Positions 54,318 to 63,537 are shown, numbered from the stretch's first letter. The stretch: DNA of 64,000 bases from CALSMU01 sp965230225 (GCA_965230225.1 CBDDKM010000007.1:115782-179781); one strand, 5' to 3'. Translations and numbers: made by a program. Notes: generated from the letters alone by a model not told the origin.

Positions 54318-55203
54318 AAAACCTGCGTTAGGGAAAGGACTTAGTGCCTTATTGGAAAATGCAAACACAGATGTAACTTCTACCCCATCTTCGAAAGAAG
54401 AGGAAATGCAGTTACCAACCGCTGGTGCTGTATCTTCTATTCCTGTAAAATTAATTGAAGTAAACCCTTTCCAGCCGAGAACTCAGTTTGAGAAAGAAGC
54501 TTTGGAAGAGTTAACCGACTCCATTAAAGAGCATGGGCTAATTCAGCCAATTACTGTTAGAAAACTTGGTTATAACAAATACCAGATCATTTCCGGAGAA
54601 AGACGATTTAGAGCATCTCAAAAGGCGGGATTGGAAGAAGTTCCGGTATATGTTCGTATTGCGAATGATCAAACGATGTTGGAAATGGCCATCATCGAAA
54701 ATATTCAACGCCAGGATTTAAATGCCATCGAGGTTGGGTTAAGTTTTCAGCGCTTGATTGATGAGTGTGACCTTACGCAGGAACAACTTAGTGATCGTGT
54801 TGGAAAAAACAGATCTACCATCGCTAACTACCTTCGTTTATTGAATCTTCCTTCAGAAATTCAGGCCGGAATCAGAGATCGAAAAATCTCCATGGGACAC
54901 GCCAGAGCTCTATTGGCTTTCAAAAATGAAGAAGATCAAATTAATGCGTTTCGAGCTATATTAAATGATCAACTTTCGGTTAGAAAGGTAGAAGAATTGG
55001 CTAGAGGAAATCAAGAGAAAAAAGCTAAGAAAGCTTCTGAGAAAGCTCCTCTTTCTTTTGATGAGAAGAAGATTGAAAACGACCTTTCTTTCCACTTCAA
55101 CAGCAAGATCAAGATTTCGAAAAGCAATAAAGGAAATGGAAAAATCGTTATTCCATTCGCAGATGAAGAGCATCTGAAAAGAATTTTAGACTTATTGGAT
55201 TAA
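54307..55203 (+). CDS. parB: Chromosome-partitioning protein ParB (Spo0J)
   Basis: GKGLSALLEN opens the protein; the CTPase/ParB domain shows NPFQPRTQFEKEAL, SGERRFRASQ and MAIIENIQRQDLN, then the helix-turn-helix DRVGKNRSTIANYLRLL and a C-terminal dimerisation region. It binds parS sites near the origin. No parS site was found in the window. Confidence 0.96.
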   Translation: MSTKKPALGKGLSALLENANTDVTSTPSSKEEEMQLPTAGAVSSIPVKLIEVNPFQPRTQFEKEALEELTDSIKEHGLIQPITVRKLGYNKYQIISGERRFRASQKAGLEEVPVYVRIANDQTMLEMAIIENIQRQDLNAIEVGLSFQRLIDECDLTQEQLSDRVGKNRSTIANYLRLLNLPSEIQAGIRDRKISMGHARALLAFKNEEDQINAFRAILNDQLSVRKVEELARGNQEKKAKKASEKAPLSFDEKKIENDLSFHFNSKIKISKSNKGNGKIVIPFADEEHLKRILDLLD

Positions 55204-55204
55204 C

Positions 55205-55783
55205 ATGTTCCGAATTGCTTTAATAGCGTTCCTTTTTATTTCTATTGTAACACCTGCTCAATCGGATTCGAGTTCAGAGCCAACCGAGATTCATACAAGC
55301 GTGGATACAACACACTCTCCTAAAAGAGCCACCATACTTTCTGCCATTGTTCCGGGAAGTGGTCAGATTTACAATAGTATTCACCGACCTAAAGGAAGTA
55401 AATCCAAATTGTGGTGGAAACTACCACTGATTTATGGAGGAATGGGAACCACCATTTACTTTGCCATTGACAATCATAAGTATTATAGCGATTTCAGGCA
55501 AGAAAGAATTGACCGACTGAAAGACCCTAATCATGTTACTGATTACCTAAATCATACAACGGATGAAGCATTAGCTTCTTCGCAAGCTCAATTTGAACGT
55601 TGGAGAGACCTCAACATCATAGCTACTCTAGGTATTTATGTGTTAAACATTGTGGATGCAAACGTAGAAGGGCATTTATTGCATTTTGACACCACAAATG
55701 ATCTTAGTTTTCAGTTTCAGCCCTCTGTTTTTCAAATTCAACAAAGCTCATTTACAGGGCTTTCGGTATCCATGAGGTTTTAA
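55205..55783 (+). CDS. DUF5683 domain membrane protein
   Basis: The 192-residue protein has a signal peptide (MFRIALIAFLFISIVTPAQ), the DUF5683 motif ATILSAIVPGSGQIYNS, and hydrophobic segments near 80-95 and 140-155. It begins 2 bases after parB, the position it holds in many Bacteroidota. The role is unknown. Confidence 0.85.
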   Translation: MFRIALIAFLFISIVTPAQSDSSSEPTEIHTSVDTTHSPKRATILSAIVPGSGQIYNSIHRPKGSKSKLWWKLPLIYGGMGTTIYFAIDNHKYYSDFRQERIDRLKDPNHVTDYLNHTTDEALASSQAQFERWRDLNIIATLGIYVLNIVDANVEGHLLHFDTTNDLSFQFQPSVFQIQQSSFTGLSVSMRF

Positions 55784-55875
55784 ACATAGAATTGTCGCTT
55801 CATTTCTAGTTAAAAAAAGCCCCATTTAAGCATTTTTTTTTACCTTTCCAGACAATAAAACCTAGCTACTACAGG

Positions 55876-57369
55876 ATGGAAAGATTTGACCTATGCGTAA
55901 TTGGAGCAGGACCCGCCGGGTATGCTGCTGCCATGCGTGCCGTAGATTTTGGTAAAAGAGTAGTTCTAATTGAGAAGAACAAGATTGGAGGTGCCGGACT
56001 ATATGCTGGTGCTCTGGCTTCTAAAACTCTTTGGGAACTATCGCAAAAAGTACGGTCGGTTAACGAAAGTATCGTTTCTGTTGGTCGTAGAAAATTCGAA
56101 ATTAGCTGGGAGGAAGTACACCGAACAGAGCAGGAAGCATTATTCGATCGTAAATTTCAATACTCATGTCACATTAAGCTTTTGGAAGCAGAATCCATGA
56201 ACGATATCTTTCGTTACGAAAGAGGGCTTGGTTCTTTTGTAGATGAGCACGTAATTGAAATCACTAAATCAAATGGTTCTACCAAAAAGATTTACGCTGA
56301 AAACACCATTATTTGTACTGGTAGTAAACCAAGAAAATTACCCAACCTGGATGTGGATGAGAAAATCATCATGACCAGTGATGGCATCCATAACATGGAC
56401 GATTACCCAAGAAGTATTGTAATTGTTGGTGCCGGTGTAATTGGTTGTGAGTATGCTACTATTTTCTCCAACTTTGGTAAAACAAAAGTTCACCTGATTG
56501 ATAGAGCTGAAAAAATTCTTCCATTTGAGGATGATGATATTTCGGATGTAATTGAATCTAACCTTACTAATAATGGGGTTATCATTCACCACAATGCCAC
56601 TCTTGAACGTTTAGAGAAAAAAGATGGTGAGGTGGAATACGAACTATCTTACAAAGATGGAAGACGCGAAGTAATCCGTGTAGAAAAAGCCTTATTATCC
56701 ATTGGTCGTGTATTGAACACCGACGGATTAAAAATGGAAAATGCAGGAGTAAAAATGAGTAAAAGAGGGGTACACATCGGAGACGAAGATACCCGCACAA
56801 ATATTCCGCACATATACGCTGCGGGTGATGCCAGTGGTAGAATTGCCCTGGTAAATATGGCTGAGCTGGAAGGAAGACATGCCGTAGAAAAAATGTTCGG
56901 AGATACTCAAAACAAACTTTCTTACGACAATGTTAGTACCATCATGTTCCTTCAACCTGAAGTTGCAGGTGTTGGATACAATGAAAAACAATGTCAGGAT
57001 AAAGGCATTTCTGTAAAGGTGGTAAAACTGGATTACTCTTGTATTGCAAGAGCCATTGCCATGCGTAAAACACAAGGGTTCTTTAAAATCATTGTAACCA
57101 ACGATGAAGAAATGAAAATCCTTGGAATGCGTGCCGTTGGAGAACATGCATCTAGTGCTATACAAGCTGTTGCGTTGTTGATTAAAATGAATAAGGGTAT
57201 TGAGGAGTTGGCTGAAATGATTCACCCACACCCATCCATTATCGAAGGGGTTCAAGAGTGCGTAAGAATGCTTCTGAATAAATCAGTATTCAAATCTTCT
57301 GTATTCAAAGACAAGCTTAAGTGCTACAGTTGTACAGATGGCATCTGTACTCCGCTACAACGTTTGTAA
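55876..57369 (+). CDS. NAD(P)/FAD-dependent oxidoreductase of the lipoamide-dehydrogenase family lacking the active disulfide
   Basis: The fold is that of the pyridine nucleotide-disulfide oxidoreductases: FAD site CVIGAGPAGYAAAMRA, NAD site IVIVGAGVIGCEYATIF, second FAD motif IYAAGDASGRIALV and the dimer interface ending HPHPSIIEGVQE with its catalytic His. At the position of GGTCLNVGCIPSK it reads GGAGLYAGALASK, so both redox cysteines are replaced. The C-terminal tail KCYSCTDGICTP carries three cysteines not found in normal lipoamide dehydrogenase. It may be a reductase or transhydrogenase with another electron path; the substrate is unknown. Confidence 0.88.
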   Translation: MERFDLCVIGAGPAGYAAAMRAVDFGKRVVLIEKNKIGGAGLYAGALASKTLWELSQKVRSVNESIVSVGRRKFEISWEEVHRTEQEALFDRKFQYSCHIKLLEAESMNDIFRYERGLGSFVDEHVIEITKSNGSTKKIYAENTIICTGSKPRKLPNLDVDEKIIMTSDGIHNMDDYPRSIVIVGAGVIGCEYATIFSNFGKTKVHLIDRAEKILPFEDDDISDVIESNLTNNGVIIHHNATLERLEKKDGEVEYELSYKDGRREVIRVEKALLSIGRVLNTDGLKMENAGVKMSKRGVHIGDEDTRTNIPHIYAAGDASGRIALVNMAELEGRHAVEKMFGDTQNKLSYDNVSTIMFLQPEVAGVGYNEKQCQDKGISVKVVKLDYSCIARAIAMRKTQGFFKIIVTNDEEMKILGMRAVGEHASSAIQAVALLIKMNKGIEELAEMIHPHPSIIEGVQECVRMLLNKSVFKSSVFKDKLKCYSCTDGICTPLQRL

Positions 57370-57372
57370 TTT

Positions 57373-57861
57373 CTAAGGAATTGTATTAGCAGGATCCGTT
57401 GGCTCCTCTCTCGAAATCCTTAAAACAGACTTCACATCACCAATATTGAAGAAATCAACTTGATTGTGATCAGTGCTTAAAAGCATTTCTTTCTTATTGA
57501 TCAACTCGATGTAGAAAGTCCCATCAACGTAATTATCCATGTCCAGATAAATACTATCATGTGAAATCAAATCCCAGGTTCCAGTTACGAAATAATTTAG
57601 AGTATCCTGATTAGTTGTTGCATCGTGAACATAATACTCTCCTCTAGCCAACCCACTGTTTAACATGTAGATTTTATAATACCCATTGCTTTCTACATAG
57701 TCCGGCAAAACTCCATCCATAAAATTGGTGGAACCACCATCAATTTCCAATGAGTTTAAGTACCATTCCCCTTTTAATATATAGTTGTGATGAACCTTAT
57801 AGCAGGAGGTAAACCCTAAGAATATTGTTAGAATAACTGCGCCGGTTAAAAATCTTTTCAT
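57373..57861 (-). CDS. Hypothetical lipoprotein, lipocalin-like
   Basis: A lipoprotein signal (MKRFLTGAVILTIFLGFTSC) precedes a beta-rich domain with LKGEWYLNSLEIDGG and FVTGTWDLISHDSIYLDM, the pattern of small lipocalin-like Bacteroidota lipoproteins. It is convergent with the oxidoreductase gene, three bases away. The function is unknown. Confidence 0.75.
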   Translation of the reverse strand: MKRFLTGAVILTIFLGFTSCYKVHHNYILKGEWYLNSLEIDGGSTNFMDGVLPDYVESNGYYKIYMLNSGLARGEYYVHDATTNQDTLNYFVTGTWDLISHDSIYLDMDNYVDGTFYIELINKKEMLLSTDHNQVDFFNIGDVKSVLRISREEPTDPANTIP

Positions 57862-57922
57862 ATTATCGGAGTGCGTTTTTTCGAAGATAAGAAAATAAAC
57901 TTTCTTTTTTCACTTAGTATAC

Positions 57923-57930
57923 TATTTTTG
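57923..57930 (+). promoter_or_regulatory. -7 promoter element of the DUF445 gene
   Basis: TATTTTTG fits TAnnTTTG exactly and lies 8 bases before the ATG, implying a leader of only about five bases. Confidence 0.45.
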
Positions 57931-57938
57931 TAATACTT

Positions 57939-59165
57939 ATGATGGAGTTCATAGAGGAATATAAGGAACTATTGATGTACATTTCCATCCCAATTACAAG
58001 TGCAATTGTTGGGTGGGGAACGAATGTATTGGCATTAAAGATGACCTTCTACCCTCTCGAATTCATCGGAATCAAACCATTTTTAGGCTGGCAGGGAATC
58101 ATTCCAAGTAAAGCCAAGAAAATGTCTGAGATGTCGGTAGACTTGTGGACATCCAAACTCATAGATGTTAGAGAACTCTTTAGTCAAATTGACCCTGCAA
58201 CAGTTGCAGAGGAAATGCGACCAGAATTCAATCGCTTGTCCAAAGAAATTATGGATGAGATTATGGTGGAACAATCACCAGAGGTATGGAAAAGAATACC
58301 TGATTCTGCCAAGAAATTAGTCTACGCCAGAATTTCGAGAGATATGCCTGATGTGGTAGAGGGGATCATGAGTGAGGTAAAGGAAAACATCGAAGATGTG
58401 TTTGACATCAAAGACATGGTGGTTAAGCGCCTTACTAAGGATAAGCAACTGATGAACGAAATCTTCCTTAAATGTGGTAAAGAGGAGTTCAAATTTATTG
58501 AACGGTCAGGGCTGTACTTCGGATTTACGTTTGGGCTGGTTCAAATGGCAGTTTGGTATTTTTTCCAGCAGTGGTGGTTGTTACCATTATTTGGGTTAAT
58601 CGTAGGATATGCCACCAACTGGTTGGCATTAAAGCTCATTTTTGAGCCTGTAATGCCCAAAAAGATTTTGGGAATGAAGTTCCAGGGGCTATTTATAAAG
58701 CGTCAAAAAGAAGTATCGGAAGAATACGCACGAATGCTGGCTGAAGAAATCTTCACCTTCGACCGAATATTTGTGGCCATCATTAGTGGACCTACTAAAG
58801 AGCGTTTTGTAAACCTTATTACCGATCATGCCAACAAGGCCATCGACGATGCCGTAGGTCTATCAAAACCTTTAATCACATTTGTTTCTGGAAAGAGAAA
58901 CTACGAACGCATGAAAAACATCATTGTGGAGAAAACGGTTAAAGACATGCCTAAATCTGTTCGACCTGCCTACGGCTATGCAGAAAAAGCAATGAATCTG
59001 GAAACTACTTTTAGAACTAAAATGATGGCGTTATCCCCACCGGATTTTGTTGGCTTTCTAAGACCTGTTTTTCAGGAGGACGAATTAACGCTAATTCTTG
59101 TAGGAGCAGCACTTGGTATGGCAGCCGGATTTGGTCAACTATTCTTTGTATTTGGCGGGATATAG
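57939..59165 (+). CDS. DUF445 family membrane protein
   Basis: The 408-residue protein has a membrane segment near residues 12-35 (SIPITSAIVGWGTNVLALKM), a repeat of the same signature in the middle (GLIVGYATNWLALKLIFEPV near 225) and a final hydrophobic stretch (LILVGAALGMAAGFGQLFF). The repeated GWGTN/GYATN motif and helical soluble parts match DUF445 (YheB-like) proteins. The role is unknown. Confidence 0.88.
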   Translation: MMEFIEEYKELLMYISIPITSAIVGWGTNVLALKMTFYPLEFIGIKPFLGWQGIIPSKAKKMSEMSVDLWTSKLIDVRELFSQIDPATVAEEMRPEFNRLSKEIMDEIMVEQSPEVWKRIPDSAKKLVYARISRDMPDVVEGIMSEVKENIEDVFDIKDMVVKRLTKDKQLMNEIFLKCGKEEFKFIERSGLYFGFTFGLVQMAVWYFFQQWWLLPLFGLIVGYATNWLALKLIFEPVMPKKILGMKFQGLFIKRQKEVSEEYARMLAEEIFTFDRIFVAIISGPTKERFVNLITDHANKAIDDAVGLSKPLITFVSGKRNYERMKNIIVEKTVKDMPKSVRPAYGYAEKAMNLETTFRTKMMALSPPDFVGFLRPVFQEDELTLILVGAALGMAAGFGQLFFVFGGI

Positions 59166-59267
59166 AGATTAAAGTCCCCTTGTGTATAACTCCCATTTTT
59201 CCTAACAAGACAGACCTGAATTGCCATTAACTTTGCGGCATTCACATTTAATTCACAATTGCTTTAC

Positions 59268-60410
59268 ATGATTTTAAAGTCTTTACCTTTTACTGCCTTT
59301 CTTTTGCTATTAATTAGTTGTGCTGAAACCGAAAAAGATCAGAGTGCACCGGAAGAAGAAGTAATTGAGGTACCAGATAGTACAGCCTATTTCGATAGTG
59401 CCTATGCCCCATTAGCCTACCAAATAGATACTTTTTTTACCAAAAGGCATGAGGCCAAAACCTTTTATGGGAATGTACTCATTGCAGAGAGGGGTAGAGT
59501 GATTTACGAAAACAGTTTTGGACTAGCCAACCTAAAAACGAAAGATTCCCTTACTCTTGACCATACCTTTCAACTGGCTTCTGCATCCAAACCCTTTACT
59601 GCCGTTGCGGTGTTAAAGCTTATTGAAGAAGGTAAAGTGAAGCTAGATGATCCCGTAGAAAAATACGTTCCTAATTTTCCATATACAGGAATTGATGTTG
59701 AACAATTGCTTTGTCACCGTTCCGGGTTAAGTCAGTACACTCATTTTTGTGATGCTCCGGATTCTATCTGGCCAGACAAACACAAAACCATTACTAATAA
59801 GGATGTACTGCACATCATGAATCAATTAGTACCCATGCCTAATTATGCACCGGATACTAAATATTATTATTGCAACACTAATTTTCTGTTGTTAGCAGAG
59901 ATCATAGAGCATGCATCAGGTCTATCCTACTCAGATTACATGAAGAAAAACATCTTCGATCCATTAGAAATGAGTAGTACGGTGATTTATACCAGAGACA
60001 ATAAAGATGAACTGGTACTACCTACTGCAGGATACAATGGGGCTTTCAATCCGGTTATAGACATCTACCTTAACGGATGTACAGGCGATAAAGGTATTTA
60101 TACCAATGTTCATGATTTCCTTAAATTCGATAGAGCTTTGCACTCCGGTAAAATAATTGAACCTGCCACTTTAGACAGTGCATTTGTTCCGAGAAACAAA
60201 ACCTTTAAGACCAACCAGAATTATGGTTATGGTTTCCGATTAATGGATGTTGAGGATACCGGTATGGTACCATTTCATACCGGTTGGTGGAAAGGATACA
60301 GAACCTATTACATTCATGTTCCTAAATCCGACCGCACCATTATTGTTTTAACTCATATCAAAAGAGGTCCGTTTTTTAAAGTGGATCAATTGGTTAATTT
60401 ATTGAACTAA
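59268..60410 (+). CDS. Serine hydrolase lipoprotein (beta-lactamase / PBP4-like family)
   Basis: I start at ATG 59268 (MILKSLPFTAFLLLLISC, lipobox LISC). The nucleophile motif SASKPF (SxxK) is near residue 105, YCN (YxN) near 203 and HTGWWKG near 345, the three active-site motifs of class C-type serine hydrolases. It may be a D-aminopeptidase, an esterase or another hydrolase. It is membrane-anchored, facing the periplasm or outside. TAACTTTG at 59228-59235 is a candidate promoter element. Confidence 0.9.
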   Translation: MILKSLPFTAFLLLLISCAETEKDQSAPEEEVIEVPDSTAYFDSAYAPLAYQIDTFFTKRHEAKTFYGNVLIAERGRVIYENSFGLANLKTKDSLTLDHTFQLASASKPFTAVAVLKLIEEGKVKLDDPVEKYVPNFPYTGIDVEQLLCHRSGLSQYTHFCDAPDSIWPDKHKTITNKDVLHIMNQLVPMPNYAPDTKYYYCNTNFLLLAEIIEHASGLSYSDYMKKNIFDPLEMSSTVIYTRDNKDELVLPTAGYNGAFNPVIDIYLNGCTGDKGIYTNVHDFLKFDRALHSGKIIEPATLDSAFVPRNKTFKTNQNYGYGFRLMDVEDTGMVPFHTGWWKGYRTYYIHVPKSDRTIIVLTHIKRGPFFKVDQLVNLLN

Positions 60411-60418
60411 TCCTGCAC

Positions 60419-60448
60419 TTGCTGAGCTTAGCTGAATAATTACCTTTG
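60419..60448 (+). promoter_or_regulatory. Bacteroidota-type promoter of the RlmI-like gene
   Basis: TTG (60419-60421), a 19-base spacer and TACCTTTG (60441-60448) match the phylum's -33/-7 consensus exactly. The predicted start of transcription falls within a base or two of the ATG at 60453, so the message may be leaderless. Confidence 0.7.
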
Positions 60449-60452
60449 CAGC

Positions 60453-61640
60453 ATGAATTATCAGCAAATAACTTTGCTTCCGGGAAAGGATAAATCGGTA
60501 CGCAGGTATCATCCATGGGTATTTTCCGGAGCGATTAAATCAAAGGATGAAGGAGTAAACGAGGGAGACATTGTTGAAGTATATTCTCACAAATCCAAAT
60601 ACCTTGGTACAGGGCTTTATCAAGAAGCTTCTATTTCTGTTCAGATCATCAGTTTCTCTCAGGAAGAAATTAATGACGATTTCTGGAGAAATAAGATTAC
60701 ACAATCAGTAAAACTGAGGAAAGAATTAAACCTACTTGATTCCGATCAGAATAACATTTGCCGATTAATTCATGGAGAGGGAGATGGTTTTCCCGGGCTG
60801 GTGGTAGATTATTACAACGGAACTGCCATTATACAGTGCTACACCATTGGTATGTGGAAACAGAGAGTTGTCATTGCCCGTTTATTAAAAGAGGTATTGG
60901 GAGATTTGTTAGTAGCAGCTTACGATAAAAGTAGTGAGACATTACCTAAACGATACCGCTCTAACAAACAAAACGAATACTTGTTTGGAGGAGAGTTGGT
61001 AAAAAAGGAAGGTGTAGAGTACGGGAATAATTTTGCCATTGATTGGGAAACAGGACAAAAAACAGGATTCTTTATTGATCAACGAGAAAATCGTCAATTA
61101 CTAGCGGCTTATTCAAAAAACAAGAAAATCCTGAATACCTTTTGCTACTCTGGTGGATTCTCTATTTATGCCCTTAATGCCGGCGCAAAAGAAGTACACT
61201 CTTTAGACAGCTCAGAAAAGGCCGTAGAACTCGTAGAAAAAAACATAGCTTTAATTCCCGAGCATAAGGACCGCCATAAAAGCATTGTGGCAGATGCAGT
61301 GAATTACATTCAGAAAATAGAACCGGATTACGATGTAATTATTCTGGACCCTCCTGCCTTTGCTAAAAACAGAAGAGCCAAGCACAATGCGGTACAGGGA
61401 TACAAACGAATTAATGCAGCTGCCATTAAGCAGATTAAACCTGGAGGAATCATATTTACTTTCTCTTGTTCTCAGGTTATCGATAAAGAACTCTTTAATC
61501 GTACCATTGCCGCTGCTGCCATAGAGGTAGGAAAAAAGGTTCGAATTTTGCATCAATTGCATCAACCAGCAGATCACCCCGTAAACATTTATCACCCGGA
61601 AGGAGAATATTTGAAGGGACTGGTTCTACAGGTTTATTAA
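60453..61640 (+). CDS. RlmI-like class I SAM-dependent rRNA methyltransferase
   Basis: An N-terminal PUA-like domain (RRYHPWVFSGAIKS, GDIVEVYSHKSKYLGTGLYQ) is followed by a Rossmann methyltransferase domain (GFFIDQRENRQLL, NTFCYSGGFSIYALNAGAKE, DVIILDPPAFAKNRR). This is the RlmI/RlmK YccW family, which methylates C5 of cytosine in 23S rRNA. Closely related Bacteroidota proteins are annotated the same way, but the exact target base cannot be read. Confidence 0.92.
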   Translation: MNYQQITLLPGKDKSVRRYHPWVFSGAIKSKDEGVNEGDIVEVYSHKSKYLGTGLYQEASISVQIISFSQEEINDDFWRNKITQSVKLRKELNLLDSDQNNICRLIHGEGDGFPGLVVDYYNGTAIIQCYTIGMWKQRVVIARLLKEVLGDLLVAAYDKSSETLPKRYRSNKQNEYLFGGELVKKEGVEYGNNFAIDWETGQKTGFFIDQRENRQLLAAYSKNKKILNTFCYSGGFSIYALNAGAKEVHSLDSSEKAVELVEKNIALIPEHKDRHKSIVADAVNYIQKIEPDYDVIILDPPAFAKNRRAKHNAVQGYKRINAAAIKQIKPGGIIFTFSCSQVIDKELFNRTIAAAAIEVGKKVRILHQLHQPADHPVNIYHPEGEYLKGLVLQVY

Positions 61641-61649
61641 ATTAGTAAC

Positions 61650-62045
61650 ATGAAAGCTTTCTTATTTACCTTATTCATTTGTTTAGGCTCTTTGAGCGGA
61701 ACAGCACAGTTTAAATTTGGGTCTTTGTATCAATCAGATACCGGAACAGAAATAACCAGGTATTTCAAAATCTATTCTGACGGATTGATTTTAATGGTGG
61801 ATACCAGCGAAGATATTGAAGAAGTAAAAAAATGGTTTAACAGGGAAAGTGAAGAGAAAGACTATTACGTTTTTACACGTGTACACAGTACGGTTAAAAA
61901 GAAAATAAAAGCTGTATTTAAGTTGGTGTACGATGATGAAAAGTATAATTGTATTGCTCAGGCCGGAATAAATAATGTCTCTTTAGTTAAAATATCTCCG
62001 GAAGGAAGAAAAAGTCAAACTGTATATACACTAGTAGAAGAATGA
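61650..62045 (+). CDS. Small secreted protein, function unknown
   Basis: The 131-residue product has a signal peptide (MKAFLFTLFICLGSLSGTAQ) and a compact beta-rich body (TEITRYFKIYSDGLILMVD, AVFKLVYDDEKYNCIA). I do not recognise a family. It overlaps fmt by 4 bases (ATGA), so translation of fmt is probably coupled to it. Confidence 0.7.
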   Translation: MKAFLFTLFICLGSLSGTAQFKFGSLYQSDTGTEITRYFKIYSDGLILMVDTSEDIEEVKKWFNRESEEKDYYVFTRVHSTVKKKIKAVFKLVYDDEKYNCIAQAGINNVSLVKISPEGRKSQTVYTLVEE

Positions 62046-62980
62046 GAATTGTATTTATGGGTACACCGGATTTTGCGGTGGCCACTTTAAAAGAGTTGAA
62101 CGAGGGCGAACACGAAATTGTTGGTGTAGTAACTGTTGCCGACAAACCAGCCGGAAGAGGAAAAAAACTTAGACCATCTCCGGTGAAAGTATATGCAGAG
62201 GAACATGGGCTTCATTTGATGCAACCAACCAACCTTAAAGACGAAGAGTTTGTAGGCGAATTAAGAAGTTTAAATGCCGATTTGTTTGTAGTGGTGGCAT
62301 TTAGAATGCTTCCCGAAGTGGTTTGGTCCATGCCTCCTAAAGGCACAATTAATCTACACGGATCTTTATTACCCAATTACAGAGGAGCAGCTCCAATTAA
62401 CTGGGCCATTATGAATGGAGATCAAAAAAGTGGGGTAACCACTTTCTTTATAGAAAAGGAAATTGACACCGGAAAAATCATCGATTCTGCCGAACTGGAC
62501 ATAAGTGAGAATATGACCGCCGGCGAAATGCACGATGAACTAATGCACATTGGAGCAGGCTTAACTGCTTCTACGGTAAATAATATAGCATTGGATCAGG
62601 TAGTGGCTAAACCACAGGCCGAGTTCGATTTAACACATATAAAAGAAGCTCCAAAAATCTTTAAGGATACTTGTCGTATTGATTGGACCAAAAGCAATGG
62701 TGATATCCACAACCACATTAGAGGATTATCTCCCTATCCTGCTGCCTGGACTATGCTGATGAAAGAAGAGGAAGAAACTTCGCTAAAGATTTTCCGCACT
62801 GAAAAGAATGATGGAAAACTTTCTCCCGGAGAAATTAAGACTGATAATAAGTCCTTTCTGGAAATAGGGTGTGGAACGGGAAGTTTATTGGTTACCGAAT
62901 TACAATTGTCTGGAAAAAAACGAATGGACATTAAATCTTTTCTGAATGGAGTAAAATTGGAAAACCAACATTGTAAATAG
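62042..62980 (+). CDS. fmt: Methionyl-tRNA formyltransferase
   Basis: MRIVFMGTPDFAVATLKEL, the formyl-folate site HGSLLPNYRGAAPINWAIMN and VTTFFIEKEIDTGKII are diagnostic. The C-terminal oligonucleotide-binding-like domain follows. It formylates initiator Met-tRNA. A cupin gene starts 6 bases after it. Confidence 0.96.
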   Translation: MRIVFMGTPDFAVATLKELNEGEHEIVGVVTVADKPAGRGKKLRPSPVKVYAEEHGLHLMQPTNLKDEEFVGELRSLNADLFVVVAFRMLPEVVWSMPPKGTINLHGSLLPNYRGAAPINWAIMNGDQKSGVTTFFIEKEIDTGKIIDSAELDISENMTAGEMHDELMHIGAGLTASTVNNIALDQVVAKPQAEFDLTHIKEAPKIFKDTCRIDWTKSNGDIHNHIRGLSPYPAAWTMLMKEEEETSLKIFRTEKNDGKLSPGEIKTDNKSFLEIGCGTGSLLVTELQLSGKKRMDIKSFLNGVKLENQHCK

Positions 62981-62986
62981 TCTACC

Positions 62987-63391
62987 ATGAAATTAATTGC
63001 TATCTCCGCTCTCCTATTATTAACTTCTATTACTACCAGAGCACAACTGGTGGAATCTTTTGATGATATTCGCCCAACTACTGAGTTTGAAAACATCCAT
63101 GTACAAAAACTAGCTAACGATAGTTTGTCTTCCACCTTTGCTATTTGGGTAAAGCTTAAAGTAAAAATGCACAAGCATGTGGAACATGTGGAAAACGTAT
63201 ACATTACGGAGGGAGCAGGAAAGTTCTATCTGGCAGATACTATATATAAAGTAAAGGAGGGAGATTTAATAGTGGTTCCTAAAAATACCTGGCACGGAGT
63301 TGATGTTACCTCTAAAAAACCAATGAAGGTAATTTCTGTGCAATCGCCCGAGTTTAAAGGGAAAGACAGGGTTTTCAAAAAAGAGGAGTAA
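62987..63391 (+). CDS. Exported cupin-domain protein
   Basis: A signal peptide (MKLIAISALLLLTSITTRAQ) precedes a single cupin: the metal motif HKHVEHVENVYITEGAG near residue 66 has three His and a Glu, and a second motif PKNTWHGVDV is near 105. It is probably a periplasmic metal-binding cupin of unknown substrate. It follows fmt closely. Confidence 0.82.
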   Translation: MKLIAISALLLLTSITTRAQLVESFDDIRPTTEFENIHVQKLANDSLSSTFAIWVKLKVKMHKHVEHVENVYITEGAGKFYLADTIYKVKEGDLIVVPKNTWHGVDVTSKKPMKVISVQSPEFKGKDRVFKKEE

Positions 63392-63407
63392 GGTGTTGAA
63401 AAACACC
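63392..63407 (+). promoter_or_regulatory. Hairpin directly after the cupin stop codon
   Basis: GGTGTT-GAAA-AACACC is a perfect 6-bp stem with a GNRA loop beginning at the base after the stop. It has no T run, so it is more likely a message-stabilising end than a terminator. Confidence 0.4.
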
Positions 63408-63451
63408 AAAAACCTCCAAAACGCCCTAAAATCAAGGGTTTTAGAGCATGT

Positions 63452-63482
63452 TTATTAACAAACGCTGGTACTTATTAACAAA
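63452..63482 (+). repeat. Two direct TTATTAACAAA repeats upstream of the HU promoter
   Basis: The 11-mer occurs at 63452-63462 and 63472-63482, exactly 20 bases apart start to start, which puts both copies on the same face of the helix. They end 25 bases before the -33 element and may be an activator or operator site. Confidence 0.5.
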
Positions 63483-63507
63483 ATCAAAGTTTTTTTTGCT
63501 CAAACCC

Positions 63508-63537
63508 TTGCGTAGCTTGACTTAACGTATATATTTG
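63508..63537 (+). promoter_or_regulatory. Bacteroidota-type promoter of the HU gene
   Basis: TTG (63508-63510), a 19-base spacer and TATATTTG (63530-63537) match the -33/-7 consensus. The leader is about 40 bases. Confidence 0.75.

Noticed and set aside
56728..57255. 175-codon antisense frame inside the oxidoreductase gene
   Set aside because: The sense frame has all family motifs to its end; the antisense frame has no recognisable features.
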